The translations under genes were made by a program, and so were the position numbers. From NCBI GenBank assembly GCA_050045915.1, contig JBNGCR010000029.1, positions 1-39,106 of the forward strand: a stretch of DNA of 39,106 bases. The letters run 5' to 3'. How positions within the stretch are numbered: position 1 is the first letter of the stretch; every line of letters starts with the position of its first letter. A model generated the notes under the pieces. The model did no database searches and had not been told where the DNA came from. It was given only the letters and a program-made list of their open reading frames with translations. Origin of the DNA: Limnospira sp050045915. Lineage in GTDB: Bacteria > Cyanobacteriota > Cyanobacteriia > Cyanobacteriales > Microcoleaceae. Shown here one piece after another: positions 13,901-21,145 of the stretch.

Positions 13901-14223
13901 CGGAGGAGGCGATCGCGTTCTGTGCGCCACTCGCGCCGGAGGAACCCGACAAGGGACTCCGGCGGGACGAACTGCTCGAAAAGTTGACTCGGGAAGAACA
14001 GACCTCCTGGCCCCAACTGTGCCGGACGATGAAAATGCGGGAGTTGCGAGAGTTTGCCCGCCACCTGCGGGATTGGGGGTCGGAGTACCGCTCTGGCCTA
14101 CTCCTGGACTACGCCGCTGAGCTCGAAACCCAACTGGAAGGGTTTGATTGGGATCGCATACCCGGGACGCTGAAACGGTTTCCGGACATTCGGCAGTCTC
14201 TCTCCGGGATAATTGATAATTGA
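10978..14223 (+). CDS. Membrane-bound hybrid histidine kinase (7TM-like, extracytoplasmic sensor, HisKA-HATPase-REC-tail)
   Basis: This is a membrane sensor kinase of 1081 residues. The first 165 residues form several hydrophobic segments resembling an integral-membrane sensory (MASE-like) domain. A membrane segment (178-200), an extracytoplasmic Cache-like region (200-465), another membrane segment (YIRNLTIMLVIFLIALLVSV), a HAMP/coiled-coil linker and HisKA with His602 follow. Then come an HATPase, a receiver (842-960, acceptor Asp897 in LDLRMPKLDG) and a tail (985-1078) with WPQLCRTMKMRELREF. It starts 14 bp after the previous stop codon, so the two kinases are probably one operon. From HisKA onward it is a clear paralogue of that neighbour with a different sensor half. 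The names of the sensory domains are inferred from hydrophobicity pattern only. Confidence 0.93.
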   Translation: MKFTLPPLPKWLSSSVPKLKWSSFGILLLLSVAGYLGNYFKWPLFFGVDFLFGSIASLIAVYTYGIFWGTLVAAIVGSYSYVLWGHPYATIIFTCEALFVGQALRHRQQSMAWWDGMYWVAIGIPLVGIFYGYVLPISLQGTLVVALKQAINGIFNALIADLIVTYLPFRHRRGTLSFERTLLNLLVAFVLFPSLALTVFHGQQMLKNLETEIKTELKATSVPLVNSLHLWYQQYYHAARELVWILSESPEDLSLLQNTTELIHRSFPSFLNLTVTNSSGEIIAAYPAQNSRGESVIGRRVLSPTEMAQIVATKSLQIVDFLDPGEGEQASLRILLPVFENSVSGTDWVGIVYGTVAIEQLAEFLEINTPRPEMDAILLDRDNRAIVVSTASSVPAGNIFNLHETGELVVLDDRVSHWFPPPVSPTMVRRRQSFYFLEAPLEIPGLSWRVLLRITPIPYIDYLEGIYIRNLTIMLVIFLIALLVSVKISHQLATPLLKLATVTTNLPQKLTGRGGAIGDSAPIALQPSRIREIQILWENFQHMVGALQEQFDAIRRANETLDRRVQERTRELLQLNWELTEAKEAAEVASRSKSEFLANMSHEIRTPMNAILGFAELLQDRVADDPKAAAYISSIMDSGKTLLVLIDDILDLSKIEAGKLNLHYEPIRLRNLVEEIREILSAQATRKGLGLAVNIAPTVPEAIAFDGIRLRQILFNVVGNAIKFTERGRVTISVNAQVYAEGDGDWTWLEIAVKDTGIGIPPEERRRIFEAFTQSDGQTTRQYGGTGLGLAITQRLTEMLDGRIFLESQVGVGSRFSFVFPRVAIAKWCSLPEVEGGDVDLNRSRAATILVADDIESNRHLIRDYLASTHHRLVFAADGLEAIAKVASERPDVILLDLRMPKLDGKAVLKQLREDENTRRIPVIIFTASVQLDEQLQLEPLCQGFLRKPVNRKCLVSALKQILPQAPPRIPPQNAEEAIAFCAPLAPEEPDKGLRRDELLEKLTREEQTSWPQLCRTMKMRELREFARHLRDWGSEYRSGLLLDYAAELETQLEGFDWDRIPGTLKRFPDIRQSLSGIIDN

Positions 14224-14240
14224 TCATTGATAATTATCAA
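14213..14240 (+). repeat. A/T-rich inverted repeat across the kinase stop codon
   Basis: ttgataatt (14213-14221) pairs with aattatcaa (14232-14240). The segment also contains repeated attgataa units. It overlaps the last codons and the stop of the hybrid kinase. A T-run (tatttttttg) follows about 10 bp later, so it could act as a weak terminator. Confidence 0.4.
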
Positions 14241-14273
14241 ATTTTGACGGTATTTTTTTGCTAGAATCAACAA

Positions 14274-15236
14274 GTGAGTAGTCTGAATCGACACCCTTGT
14301 ACAGTGGAATCTTTTAATCCGGAAAATTTTCTCATTCTCATCGTCGATGATGTCAGCAAAAATTTACAAGTTGTCGGAGCCATGCTCGATGAGGTGGGTT
14401 ATGCGACCACCTTTGCGACCAGTGGAAAACAGGCGATCGAACGGGTCAAAACGGCGAATCCGGACTTGATTTTATTGGATTTGATGATGCCGGAGATCAA
14501 CGGTTTGCAGGTGTGCGAACACTTGAAAGCCGACCCCCTGCACGCGGAAATCCCGATCATCTTTCTGACAGCCAGCAACGAGTCCCAACACCTGCTGCAA
14601 GCCTTCGGCCAGGGCGCCGTCGATTACGTCACCAAACCCTACAAAGCGCCGGAACTCCTCGCCCGGGTGAAAACTCACTTGAAACTCAAGTACACCCGGG
14701 ATGAGTTAAAAAAGGCTCTGGTGGAGTTGGAGACCCTGGCGACGACGGACTCCCTGACGGGTATCTCCAACCGTCGCCACCTTCTGACGTTGGCGGAGCG
14801 GGAATTTCAACGCGCCCAGCGCTACCGGCATCCGTTTTCGATACTGATGTTGGATATCGACCATTTCAAGTCCATTAACGATACCTACGGCCACGCGACG
14901 GGAGATGAAGCCCTGAAACTGATGGCCGACGTGACCCGAAATGCTCTGCGGCAGGTGGATATTTTCGGGCGCTTCGGGGGGGAGGAGTTCGTGGTCTTTT
15001 TGCCGGAAACGCCACTCCCGGAGGCGGTGATGGTGGCCGATCGCATCCGGGAGGCGATCGCGTCGGAATCCCTGGCGATTCAAAATGCTGCGATTCGGAT
15101 GACGGTGAGCATCGGAGTCTCGACCTACCAAACCGAGGAACCTAGCCTCGATGCCTTGCTGATGCGGGCGGACAAAGCCCTCTACGAGGCGAAACAGCAG
15201 GGCCGCGATCGCGTGGTCGCCGACTTCACGAGTTAG
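14274..15236 (+). CDS. Response regulator with diguanylate cyclase output (REC-GGDEF)
   Basis: This 320-residue PleD-like regulator should make c-di-GMP from GTP when its receiver is phosphorylated. The receiver (residues 18-140) has acceptor Asp69 in LILLDLMMPEING and the TKPYK lysine. The GGDEF domain (155-318) has an intact GGEEF at 235-239. An RxxD inhibitory I-site (Arg226-Gln-Val-Asp229) sits five residues before it, so product feedback is expected. I use the GTG at 14274, which gives a short leader before the receiver. No Shine-Dalgarno is obvious, so the exact start is uncertain. The gene lies 50 bp after the hybrid kinase and is its likely phosphorelay target, which is an inference. 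Its last 11 bp overlap the end of the convergent adenylate cyclase gene. Confidence 0.94.
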   Translation: MSSLNRHPCTVESFNPENFLILIVDDVSKNLQVVGAMLDEVGYATTFATSGKQAIERVKTANPDLILLDLMMPEINGLQVCEHLKADPLHAEIPIIFLTASNESQHLLQAFGQGAVDYVTKPYKAPELLARVKTHLKLKYTRDELKKALVELETLATTDSLTGISNRRHLLTLAEREFQRAQRYRHPFSILMLDIDHFKSINDTYGHATGDEALKLMADVTRNALRQVDIFGRFGGEEFVVFLPETPLPEAVMVADRIREAIASESLAIQNAAIRMTVSIGVSTYQTEEPSLDALLMRADKALYEAKQQGRDRVVADFTS

Positions 15237-16641
15237 GGTCCCCCTTGCTGATCAGCCAGTAGGTGGTCATGTTCCCCTTGCCTTTGATGGGGATAATGCC
15301 CCGTTTTTCGAGGACGTAGCGATCGCCCAACAGTCGATAAGTCGGTTCGCCAACCTGAATTTTCCCCGCTTCCCCCTGGGATTCCATGCGGCTGGCGACG
15401 TTGACCGCATCCCCCCACAAATCATAGGTAAATTTTTTCAAGCCGATCACCCCCGCCACCACCGGGCCGGTATTGATGCCGATGCGGATGTCGAATCCCC
15501 GGTCGAGTTGATGTCGGAACTCGCGGACAACTCGCTGCATTTCCAGGGCCAAATCCGCGATCGCTTCGGCGTGATCGGGTCTGGGGGTGGGAATCCCGCC
15601 CACTACCATGTAGGCGTCGCCGATGGTTTTGATTTTTTCCAACCCATATTTATCCGTGAGGCGATCGAAGGCTGAAAAAATTTGATTGAGTAAATTCACT
15701 AATTCCGTAGGAGACACTTGGGAACTAAGTCCGGTGAAGTCGGTGATGTCCGCGAACAAAATCGTCGCCTGGGCAAACCCATCGGCGATACAACCGGGGG
15801 TCTGTTTCAACCGGTCGGCGATCAGATCGGGGAGGATATTGAGCAGCAGGGTTTCTGATTTTTCTTTTTCGAGTCGCAGGGCTTCTTCTGCTTGGTGTTG
15901 TTGGGCGATCGCCTGACCGACGCGATCGTACATTTGAATAAAAGCGCCGATCACCTCTCCGAGTTCGTCCCGGCGATGGACGGAATGGCTGTAAAATTGT
16001 GGGGGCGGTCGGTTGCCACTGAGGGCTTCTCCTGCTTGGGTTAAATCCTCTCGTAAATTCAGGATCGGCAAAATCACCAAATAATTGAGGACGATCATCG
16101 TCGCCCCGGTGACAAATACAGAAATAATCAAAACCAGTCCCGCAATTCGCAGCACGAAATACCACACCTCGCGGGAGACATCGGAGGCATCGTGGCGGAG
16201 AATAATTGTATAATCATCGAGGGGAAACACATCGCAGGCGAGATCGTAGCGATCGCCTTGGAGAGTTTGTAAGTACAGGCGCTGCCCCTCCCGAGCCGCT
16301 TCAAAGGACAAGGCGGGCGGTTCACCAAAGATCCCGATTAGTTCTCCGTCGGAGGTGTAGAGGGTACCACCCACCACGTCGGGATTCATGCGATGCAGGT
16401 TTCGCAGTTGTTCCAGGAAATCCGCCGGGGACTGATGGGGGTAGGTTGCCACAATCCAGGCAATTTTTCCCGAGGAGAGGCGGTGGTATTGGGCCAGCAA
16501 CTCTTGCTGGCGACGGTACACCGAGGGGATGAGAATGATCGCTTCGATCAAAACGATGCTGGTGGCGATCCAAAATGTGATCCGCCGGGACAGTCTGGCT
16601 CTGAGCAATCTGACGAGTTCTGATAGGAGTTTGGATGTCAT
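15226..16641 (-). CDS. Membrane class III adenylate cyclase (extracytoplasmic sensor, HAMP, cyclase)
   Basis: This protein converts ATP to cAMP. I start it at the ATG at 16641 (MTSKLLSELVRLL), giving 471 residues. The frame stays open 65 codons upstream, but that part is Pro/Gly/Cys-rich and unlike a cyclase. Two membrane segments (about 20-42 and 168-200) flank an extracytoplasmic sensor region. A HAMP/coiled-coil linker and the catalytic domain (292-462) follow. Metal-binding residues are Asp298 (FADITDFT) and Asp342 (GDAYM). The Lys of EKIKTIGD and Asp407 (YDLWGD) specify adenine, and Asn414/Arg418 (VNVASRM) complete the site. The set points to an adenylate rather than guanylate cyclase. 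It is convergent with, and overlaps, the GGDEF gene, and divergent from the pentapeptide-repeat gene. Confidence 0.92.
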   Translation of the reverse strand: MTSKLLSELVRLLRARLSRRITFWIATSIVLIEAIILIPSVYRRQQELLAQYHRLSSGKIAWIVATYPHQSPADFLEQLRNLHRMNPDVVGGTLYTSDGELIGIFGEPPALSFEAAREGQRLYLQTLQGDRYDLACDVFPLDDYTIILRHDASDVSREVWYFVLRIAGLVLIISVFVTGATMIVLNYLVILPILNLREDLTQAGEALSGNRPPPQFYSHSVHRRDELGEVIGAFIQMYDRVGQAIAQQHQAEEALRLEKEKSETLLLNILPDLIADRLKQTPGCIADGFAQATILFADITDFTGLSSQVSPTELVNLLNQIFSAFDRLTDKYGLEKIKTIGDAYMVVGGIPTPRPDHAEAIADLALEMQRVVREFRHQLDRGFDIRIGINTGPVVAGVIGLKKFTYDLWGDAVNVASRMESQGEAGKIQVGEPTYRLLGDRYVLEKRGIIPIKGKGNMTTYWLISKGDPNS

Positions 16642-16893
16642 CGGATGTCGGAGGTGGGAGTTTCGGGGTGCGGGAGTGGTAGATGTGCACCCGCTCCCCG
16701 GAAAGGTTTTTTTATGCATCTGATTTGGACACCCCGAACCGGTTTCCAGAATACCCGGGGCACTCCCCAACTGTTTCAAGGCGGGGCGGGGTTTTTCCGG
16801 TCGGGCGATCGAGCATCTCGCCCAGTTCCGATACAATCAAATCAAAATCGATCCGATTTTTCTTGATTGTGCAAATATCTTTATTATGCAAAT

Positions 16894-18192
16894 ATGACAG
16901 TCGATCCGAATTCAACTCAACCGCCACAACCCAATGAGACTGCAGATAGCCCCAATGGGACGATCGCCACTGCCCTGGAAATGACATCCGTTCCAGGCAA
17001 TGGGGAGGGGTTCTCCCTGGGAGATGGGGCGCAATTGCCCCAGGAGGCTTCACCTTCTGATGGTAGCGCGGATGCGATGTCACCTCGACTGAGCAATTGG
17101 CCGGCTTCCATACTCACTTTGGGCGCGGTCGCCTTGATGATTTTGGGGTTGGCGATCGATAATGTTTGGCTGGGCTATTTCAGTGCTGTAATTGCCATTT
17201 CGGCGGCGCTGTTGATTATCTGGCCGAGTTGGGGCAAAATTTGGACGACGCTGATTCCTTCGGTTTGGCGCAGTTTGATTGTCGCCAGTTTTGGGATTTT
17301 AGCTGGGATTACTGGGTTGTTGATGCTCAGTGGTTCTAATCAGGATATCGGCAGTCGCAACATCGTCATCAACTGGGACGCCATCGGGGCCCTCGGGGAA
17401 CTGATCGGCGCTTTGGGTCAGATTATGATTGCGATTTTGGCGGTTTATGTGGCTTGGCGTCAATATGTGATTTCTCGGGATTTGACGATTCAGCAGAACC
17501 GCATCACCCAGCAGCAGACGATTGATGCTTACTTTCAGGGGGTGTCGGATCTGGCTTTGGGGGAACAGGGGTTGTTGGAAGATTGGCCCCAGGAGCGGGT
17601 GATTGCCGAAGGACGCACGGCGGCGATTATTCGCAGCGTGGATGCGGAGGGGAAGGCGAAGATTTTGCGGTTTTTGTCCCAGGCGCGGCTGATTACTCCC
17701 CTGAAACGCGATCGCCATTTGGGGCGCCCGATTTTGGACGGCAACGGCAGCTATGCAGAAGATCGGGCTACGGGTATCCGGGTGATTGATTTGGGGGCGA
17801 TGTTGGCGGGAGCAGACTTGGCTAATACGGACCTGCGGCGCACCGATTTGGGCGAGGCGAACTTGGTGCGGGCGAATTTGAGTGGTTGCGATCTGGTGCG
17901 ATCGAATCTTTCCCGTTCCATTCTCTTCGAGGCGAACCTCTCGCGGGCAAATTTGCGATCGGCTAAGTTTTTCTATGGCTCGGCGGAAACGGCGAGCCCC
18001 CGCACCCGCACGTTGATTCCCGACTACGCCACGGGTTACAACACGGGGGCGGTGGTGGAAAATGTCGATTTTACGGGGGTTCTGAACCTGTTGGAGGAGA
18101 ATCGTTACTATTGCTGCGCCTGGTGCGGTTCTAAGGCTCGGGAGACGATTCCGGGAGGATGCGAGGGGATTCCCAACAAGTTGGGAAGATGA
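16894..18192 (+). CDS. Membrane pentapeptide-repeat protein
   Basis: The predicted 432-residue protein starts with a hydrophilic, Pro/Asn-rich stretch of about 70 residues. Four hydrophobic segments follow (ILTLGAVALMILGLAI, YFSAVIAISAALLII, LIVASFGILAGITGLLML, IGALGQIMIAILAVYVAW). Near residues 300-370 come pentapeptide repeats of the A(D/N)Lxx type (ADLANTDLRRTDLGEANL...). The C-terminus holds a CCAWCG cysteine cluster. Pentapeptide repeats fold as a right-handed beta helix; their function in such cyanobacterial membrane proteins is generally unknown. I chose the ATG at 16894; a TTG nine codons upstream in frame is possible but less likely. The 252-bp gap to the adenylate cyclase start should contain both promoters. 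The gene ends 12 bp from the convergent tenA-like gene. Confidence 0.85.
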   Translation: MTVDPNSTQPPQPNETADSPNGTIATALEMTSVPGNGEGFSLGDGAQLPQEASPSDGSADAMSPRLSNWPASILTLGAVALMILGLAIDNVWLGYFSAVIAISAALLIIWPSWGKIWTTLIPSVWRSLIVASFGILAGITGLLMLSGSNQDIGSRNIVINWDAIGALGELIGALGQIMIAILAVYVAWRQYVISRDLTIQQNRITQQQTIDAYFQGVSDLALGEQGLLEDWPQERVIAEGRTAAIIRSVDAEGKAKILRFLSQARLITPLKRDRHLGRPILDGNGSYAEDRATGIRVIDLGAMLAGADLANTDLRRTDLGEANLVRANLSGCDLVRSNLSRSILFEANLSRANLRSAKFFYGSAETASPRTRTLIPDYATGYNTGAVVENVDFTGVLNLLEENRYYCCAWCGSKARETIPGGCEGIPNKLGR

Positions 18193-18204
18193 GAAAACCC
18201 CCTC

Positions 18205-18855
18205 TCAGTCTCCCCCTTGCGAAGCGGGAGAGGTAGAAAAGGCTTCCCAGGCGGCTTGGAAAAAGTCCCGTTCGCACAGCATGGCGTAATTGTAGATGCT
18301 TTCGGCTCCGGCGCGATCGCAAATATAGCGATCGCCGAGGGTTTCCAATTGTTGGGCGAGTTCTTCAAAGTCCTCGCCGCTGTAGGTTTCGATCCAGTCG
18401 GAATAGGAATGTTTGGGAATTTCGGGGGTGGCGAGTTGTTGTCCTAAAAAGGCGTACAATCGCAGACAGGGCATCATTGCCGCCGTGATGTATCCCACAT
18501 CTCCCCCCCAGGCGGTGGCGAGGAGAAAGTCGGTGTAGCGACGGGTGGCGATCGCGGGTTGGGTTCCGGCGAGGTTGACTCCCCATTTTTGAGCATAACT
18601 GCTGTGCAGTTGCAGTTCTTTTAAGACTCCATCTCCGAGGGCGTGAAAGGTTCGGAAACCCTCCCAATCGGGGGTTTTGGCGGCGGCGATGCTGTAGGCG
18701 CGGGCGAAGGAACCGAGGAAAAAGGCGTCCTGTCCAATATAGTGGCGAAAGCAGGTTTCGGGGAGGGTGCCGTCGGCGATGCCCCGGACGAAGGGATGAT
18801 TTAAGCAGGCTCGGGCGAGATCCTGATGGGCATTCCAAAGTTGAGTAGATATCAT
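18205..18855 (-). CDS. tenA: TenA-family thiaminase II-like protein
   Basis: TenA proteins hydrolyse aminopyrimidine degradation products of thiamine for salvage. This 216-residue protein fits the family and keeps the expected catalytic set: Asp43 (YIGQDAFFL), Cys130 (MMPCLRLYAFLG) and Glu195 (CERDFFQAAW). It therefore belongs to the Cys-containing TenA class. The start is the ATG at 18855 (MISTQLWNAH). The frame is open 29 codons further, but that part has no family character. No other thiamine gene and no obvious TPP riboswitch are nearby, so it is an orphan salvage gene here. It converges on the pentapeptide gene with a 12-bp gap that leaves little room for terminators. Confidence 0.9.
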   Translation of the reverse strand: MISTQLWNAHQDLARACLNHPFVRGIADGTLPETCFRHYIGQDAFFLGSFARAYSIAAAKTPDWEGFRTFHALGDGVLKELQLHSSYAQKWGVNLAGTQPAIATRRYTDFLLATAWGGDVGYITAAMMPCLRLYAFLGQQLATPEIPKHSYSDWIETYSGEDFEELAQQLETLGDRYICDRAGAESIYNYAMLCERDFFQAAWEAFSTSPASQGGD

Positions 18856-18937
18856 TAAATCAGTCTGTTTGATTGACTTTGATATAATGTTTATTTTAGC
18901 ATCATTGTTTCCAAATTTCAATCCGGGCCTAAATTGA

Positions 18938-18965
18938 ACCACAGAGGCACAGAGGACACGGAGAA
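18938..18965 (+). repeat. 28-bp dispersed repeat, copy 1 (ACCACAGAGGCACAGAGG-type)
   Basis: This 28-bp sequence is identical to 20432-20459, and the two copies flank the DUF1800 gene. I recall similar accacagaggcacagag repeats scattered through cyanobacterial genomes, so the pairing may be chance. Confidence 0.85.
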
Positions 18966-19018
18966 GGGGTTATCACTATCCAATCCGGTCAAATTAATCC
19001 TATCAAATTGGGAGTTTT

Positions 19019-20413
19019 ATGATGAGCGATCGCAAAGTTATCCACCTCGCAAACCGCCTCAGTTTGGGGTTGAAGCAAGGACAAATTGACGACATTAAAA
19101 AGACGGGGATTTCGGGATATATTAACTCGCAGCTCAATCCGGTGGCGATTCCGATACCCGAACAACTGCAACGGCAACTGCAACCGTTGAATACTTTGCC
19201 CTGGCAACCGGGAAAGCTTGTATTTGAACAAAATCGGATAGTCAATGAGGCGAAAAAACTGGATTTAGATCGGCGATCGCTGCAAAAAGTTCGCCGACAA
19301 TTTCAGCAAAGAGTTATTAATCAGGTGAGACTCGGACGGCTGATTCGAGCCTTGCATAGTCCCCGAGAGTTGGAAGAAGTGATGGTAGATTTTTGGTTCA
19401 ATCATTTCAATGTTTTCGGGATGCAGGGATTGGCGAGAATTTGGATCGGTTCCTACGAAGAACAGGCGATCAGACCCCACGTTTTCGGTAAATTTCGGAC
19501 GCTTTTGGGGGCGACGGCACGCCATCCTGCTCTATTGTTTTACCTCGATAATTGGCTCAATACTGCCCCGGATAGTCCCGGAGTTAGGGGCAGATTTAAG
19601 GGTTTGAACGAGAATTATGCTCGGGAATTATTGGAATTACATACCTTGGGAGTTGATAGCGGATATACCCAGAAAGATGTGATGGAATTGGCGCGGATTT
19701 TGACAGGTTGGGGATTGCCGAAACCGGGCGATCGCGCCGGAGATGAAGATGGATTTTATTTTGATGAAACGCGCCACGATTTTGATGATAAAATATTATT
19801 GGGAAAAACGATAAAAGGACGGGGTAAGGAAGAAGTCGAAGAGGCGTTGGATCTGTTGGCGAATCACCCCTCTACGGCTCAACATATCGCCTACAAACTC
19901 GCCCAGGCTTTCGTGGCGGACGAACCGCCGGAGTCTGTGGTGGTTGATTTGAGCGATCGCTTTTTGGAGACGGGTGGGGAGATCAGAGAAGTGCTGAAAA
20001 CCCTATTTAACAGTACAGATTTTTGGGAAGAAAAGAATTATAACAGCAAATTCAAAAATCCCTATCGTTATATAACCTCTATTATGCGTGCGATCGGAGA
20101 AGTCAGCAATTTCAACCCAATTAATGGCATTTTAAATCAACTGGGAATGCCGCTGCACGCCTGTCCGTCCCCCGACGGTTATAAAAACACTCAACAGGCT
20201 TGGTTGAATCCCGATACGATGGTTCGCCGCAGCAGTTTGGCGGTGCCTTTGGCGGGGGGGTTACTCCACGAAGGAAATCCCGTCGATGCCAACCAGTTGG
20301 GGGAAACCTTGGGGATTACATTATCGCCTAAAACTCGCCAAGTTTTGGAAGAAAGTCCGGCTAATTTGAGGGGTGCAATTTTGTTGGGAAGTCCTGAATT
20401 TATGCGATATTAA
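19019..20413 (+). CDS. DUF1800 family protein
   Basis: The 464-residue protein matches the DUF1800 family. It has the N-terminal helical segment VIHLANRLSLGL...GYINSQLNP, the central FWFNHFNVF motif, and the signature NENYARELLELHTLGVDSGY followed by RILTGWGL. Family function is unknown. In many bacteria DUF1800 genes sit beside a DUF1501 gene; no such partner is present here. No lipoprotein or Sec signal is evident at the N-terminus. ATG codons at 19019 and 19022 are both possible; GGGAG at 19010-19014 fits the second slightly better. The gene is isolated between repeat-rich gaps on both sides and is probably monocistronic. Confidence 0.88.
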   Translation: MMSDRKVIHLANRLSLGLKQGQIDDIKKTGISGYINSQLNPVAIPIPEQLQRQLQPLNTLPWQPGKLVFEQNRIVNEAKKLDLDRRSLQKVRRQFQQRVINQVRLGRLIRALHSPRELEEVMVDFWFNHFNVFGMQGLARIWIGSYEEQAIRPHVFGKFRTLLGATARHPALLFYLDNWLNTAPDSPGVRGRFKGLNENYARELLELHTLGVDSGYTQKDVMELARILTGWGLPKPGDRAGDEDGFYFDETRHDFDDKILLGKTIKGRGKEEVEEALDLLANHPSTAQHIAYKLAQAFVADEPPESVVVDLSDRFLETGGEIREVLKTLFNSTDFWEEKNYNSKFKNPYRYITSIMRAIGEVSNFNPINGILNQLGMPLHACPSPDGYKNTQQAWLNPDTMVRRSSLAVPLAGGLLHEGNPVDANQLGETLGITLSPKTRQVLEESPANLRGAILLGSPEFMRY

Positions 20414-20431
20414 AATTATCAATAAATTTTC

Positions 20432-20459
20432 ACCACAGAGGCACAGAGGACACGGAGAA
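20432..20459 (+). repeat. 28-bp dispersed repeat, copy 2
   Basis: Identical over 28 bp to 18938-18965 and in the same orientation. It lies 18 bp after the DUF1800 stop codon. Confidence 0.85.
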
Positions 20460-20484
20460 ACCGCTTAGGAATCATAGCGGTTTT
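20458..20484 (+). terminator. Probable rho-independent terminator of the DUF1800 gene
   Basis: aaaccgct (20458-20465) pairs with agcggttt (20476-20483) over a 10-nt loop. The right arm runs into TTTT. It lies 45 bp after the DUF1800 stop codon. Confidence 0.6.
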
Positions 20485-20516
20485 CGCTCCAATTAGATCC
20501 GGTCGATCCCCCTAAA

Positions 20517-20535
20517 TCCCCCTTACAAAGGGGGA
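20517..20535 (+). repeat. Short palindrome (TCCCCCTT/AAGGGGGA)
   Basis: An 8-bp perfect stem with a 3-nt loop forms here, a common type of dispersed intergenic palindrome in cyanobacteria. There is no T-run, so I do not call it a terminator. Confidence 0.6.
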
Positions 20536-20613
20536 CTTTGAATTATAAAGTGTACCTCGATGGCTTGAAAATTGCTCTATAGCAACCGTCAAGGTGGTGA
20601 TAACACAACAGAA

Positions 20614-20670
20614 CTGAGTCCACTTGAGTGGACTTTTGCTATCAGCCTTGAAATGAATTTCAAGGCGGGT
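20614..20670 (+). repeat. Two-hairpin REP-like element, copy 1
   Basis: Two perfect hairpins lie in tandem. gtccact/agtggac (20618-20633, 2-nt loop) and ccttgaaat/atttcaagg (20646-20665, 2-nt loop) are joined by ttttgctatcag. A 57-bp copy with four differences lies at 37733-37789. The rest of the 20414-20787 gap holds only other short repeats and, at its 3' end, the presumed promoter of the YCII gene. Confidence 0.85.
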
Positions 20671-20787
20671 GAACTGATTTTGATGCGAATATTTGACCGA
20701 ATTTGCTCGGGATTAAAAATGGTCGTATTTGCCAGCGATCGCTCAATCCTATAAAATAGAATTCAGACCTAAATCGTAACAATAGCC

Positions 20788-21057
20788 ATGCCAAAATATA
20801 TCATGTTCGGAAGCTACTGCGAAAACGTCCTCGAAAAGCGGACTCCTCACCGTCAGGCACATTTGGACGGATTAAAGCAGCAAAAAGAATCGGGAGTTTT
20901 GGTGACACTCGGTCCCACCAAAGACACCACCAAAGTTTTCGGCATCTACGAGGCTGAAGACGAAGCCACCGTCCGGGAGTTGGTGGAAAATGATCCCTAC
21001 TGGAAACATGGCATCTGGACAGAGTACGAAGTTAAGGAGTGGATTCAGGCGTTTTAA
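20788..21057 (+). CDS. YCII-family protein
   Basis: This small 89-residue protein has the ferredoxin-like alpha/beta pattern of YciI-related proteins: MPKYIMFGSYCENV at the start, a conserved HLDGLKQQKESG helix-turn and GIYEAEDEATVRELVENDPY at the C-terminal half. The family His (in RQAHLDG) is present. YciI-like proteins are small dimeric proteins; a few are lyases or hydrolases, and most have no assigned function. ATG at 20788 is the only sensible start. It is followed on the same strand by the large two-gene locus after about 90 bp with a hairpin between them, so it is probably a separate transcript. Confidence 0.85.
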   Translation: MPKYIMFGSYCENVLEKRTPHRQAHLDGLKQQKESGVLVTLGPTKDTTKVFGIYEAEDEATVRELVENDPYWKHGIWTEYEVKEWIQAF

Positions 21058-21089
21058 GGTGGTTCACGCACTGAAAAAAAATTGACCGG

Positions 21090-21112
21090 GGGTAGACCTG
21101 CGGGGTCTACCC
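21090..21112 (+). promoter_or_regulatory. Stem-loop upstream of the two-gene locus
   Basis: gggtagacc (21090-21098) pairs perfectly with ggtctaccc (21104-21112) over a 5-nt loop. It lies between the YCII stop and the start of the first large gene, without a T-run. It may be a leader or boundary hairpin or a dispersed palindrome. A seven-codon mini-frame (ATG at 21129, TGA at 21147-21149) follows and overlaps the GTG at 21146. Confidence 0.5.
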
Positions 21113-21145
21113 GTAGTACACTGGAGGGATGCAGGGTATCAGTGG

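Noticed and set aside
16642..16836. Upstream extension of the adenylate cyclase by 65 residues
   Set aside because: The stretch is Pro/Gly/Cys-rich and precedes a typical N-terminus (MTSKLLSELVRLL) that leads straight into the first membrane segment.
18938..20459. DUF1800 gene as the cargo of a transposon bounded by the 28-bp repeats
   Set aside because: The repeats are direct, not inverted, no transposase is present, and this repeat type appears to be widely scattered in cyanobacteria.
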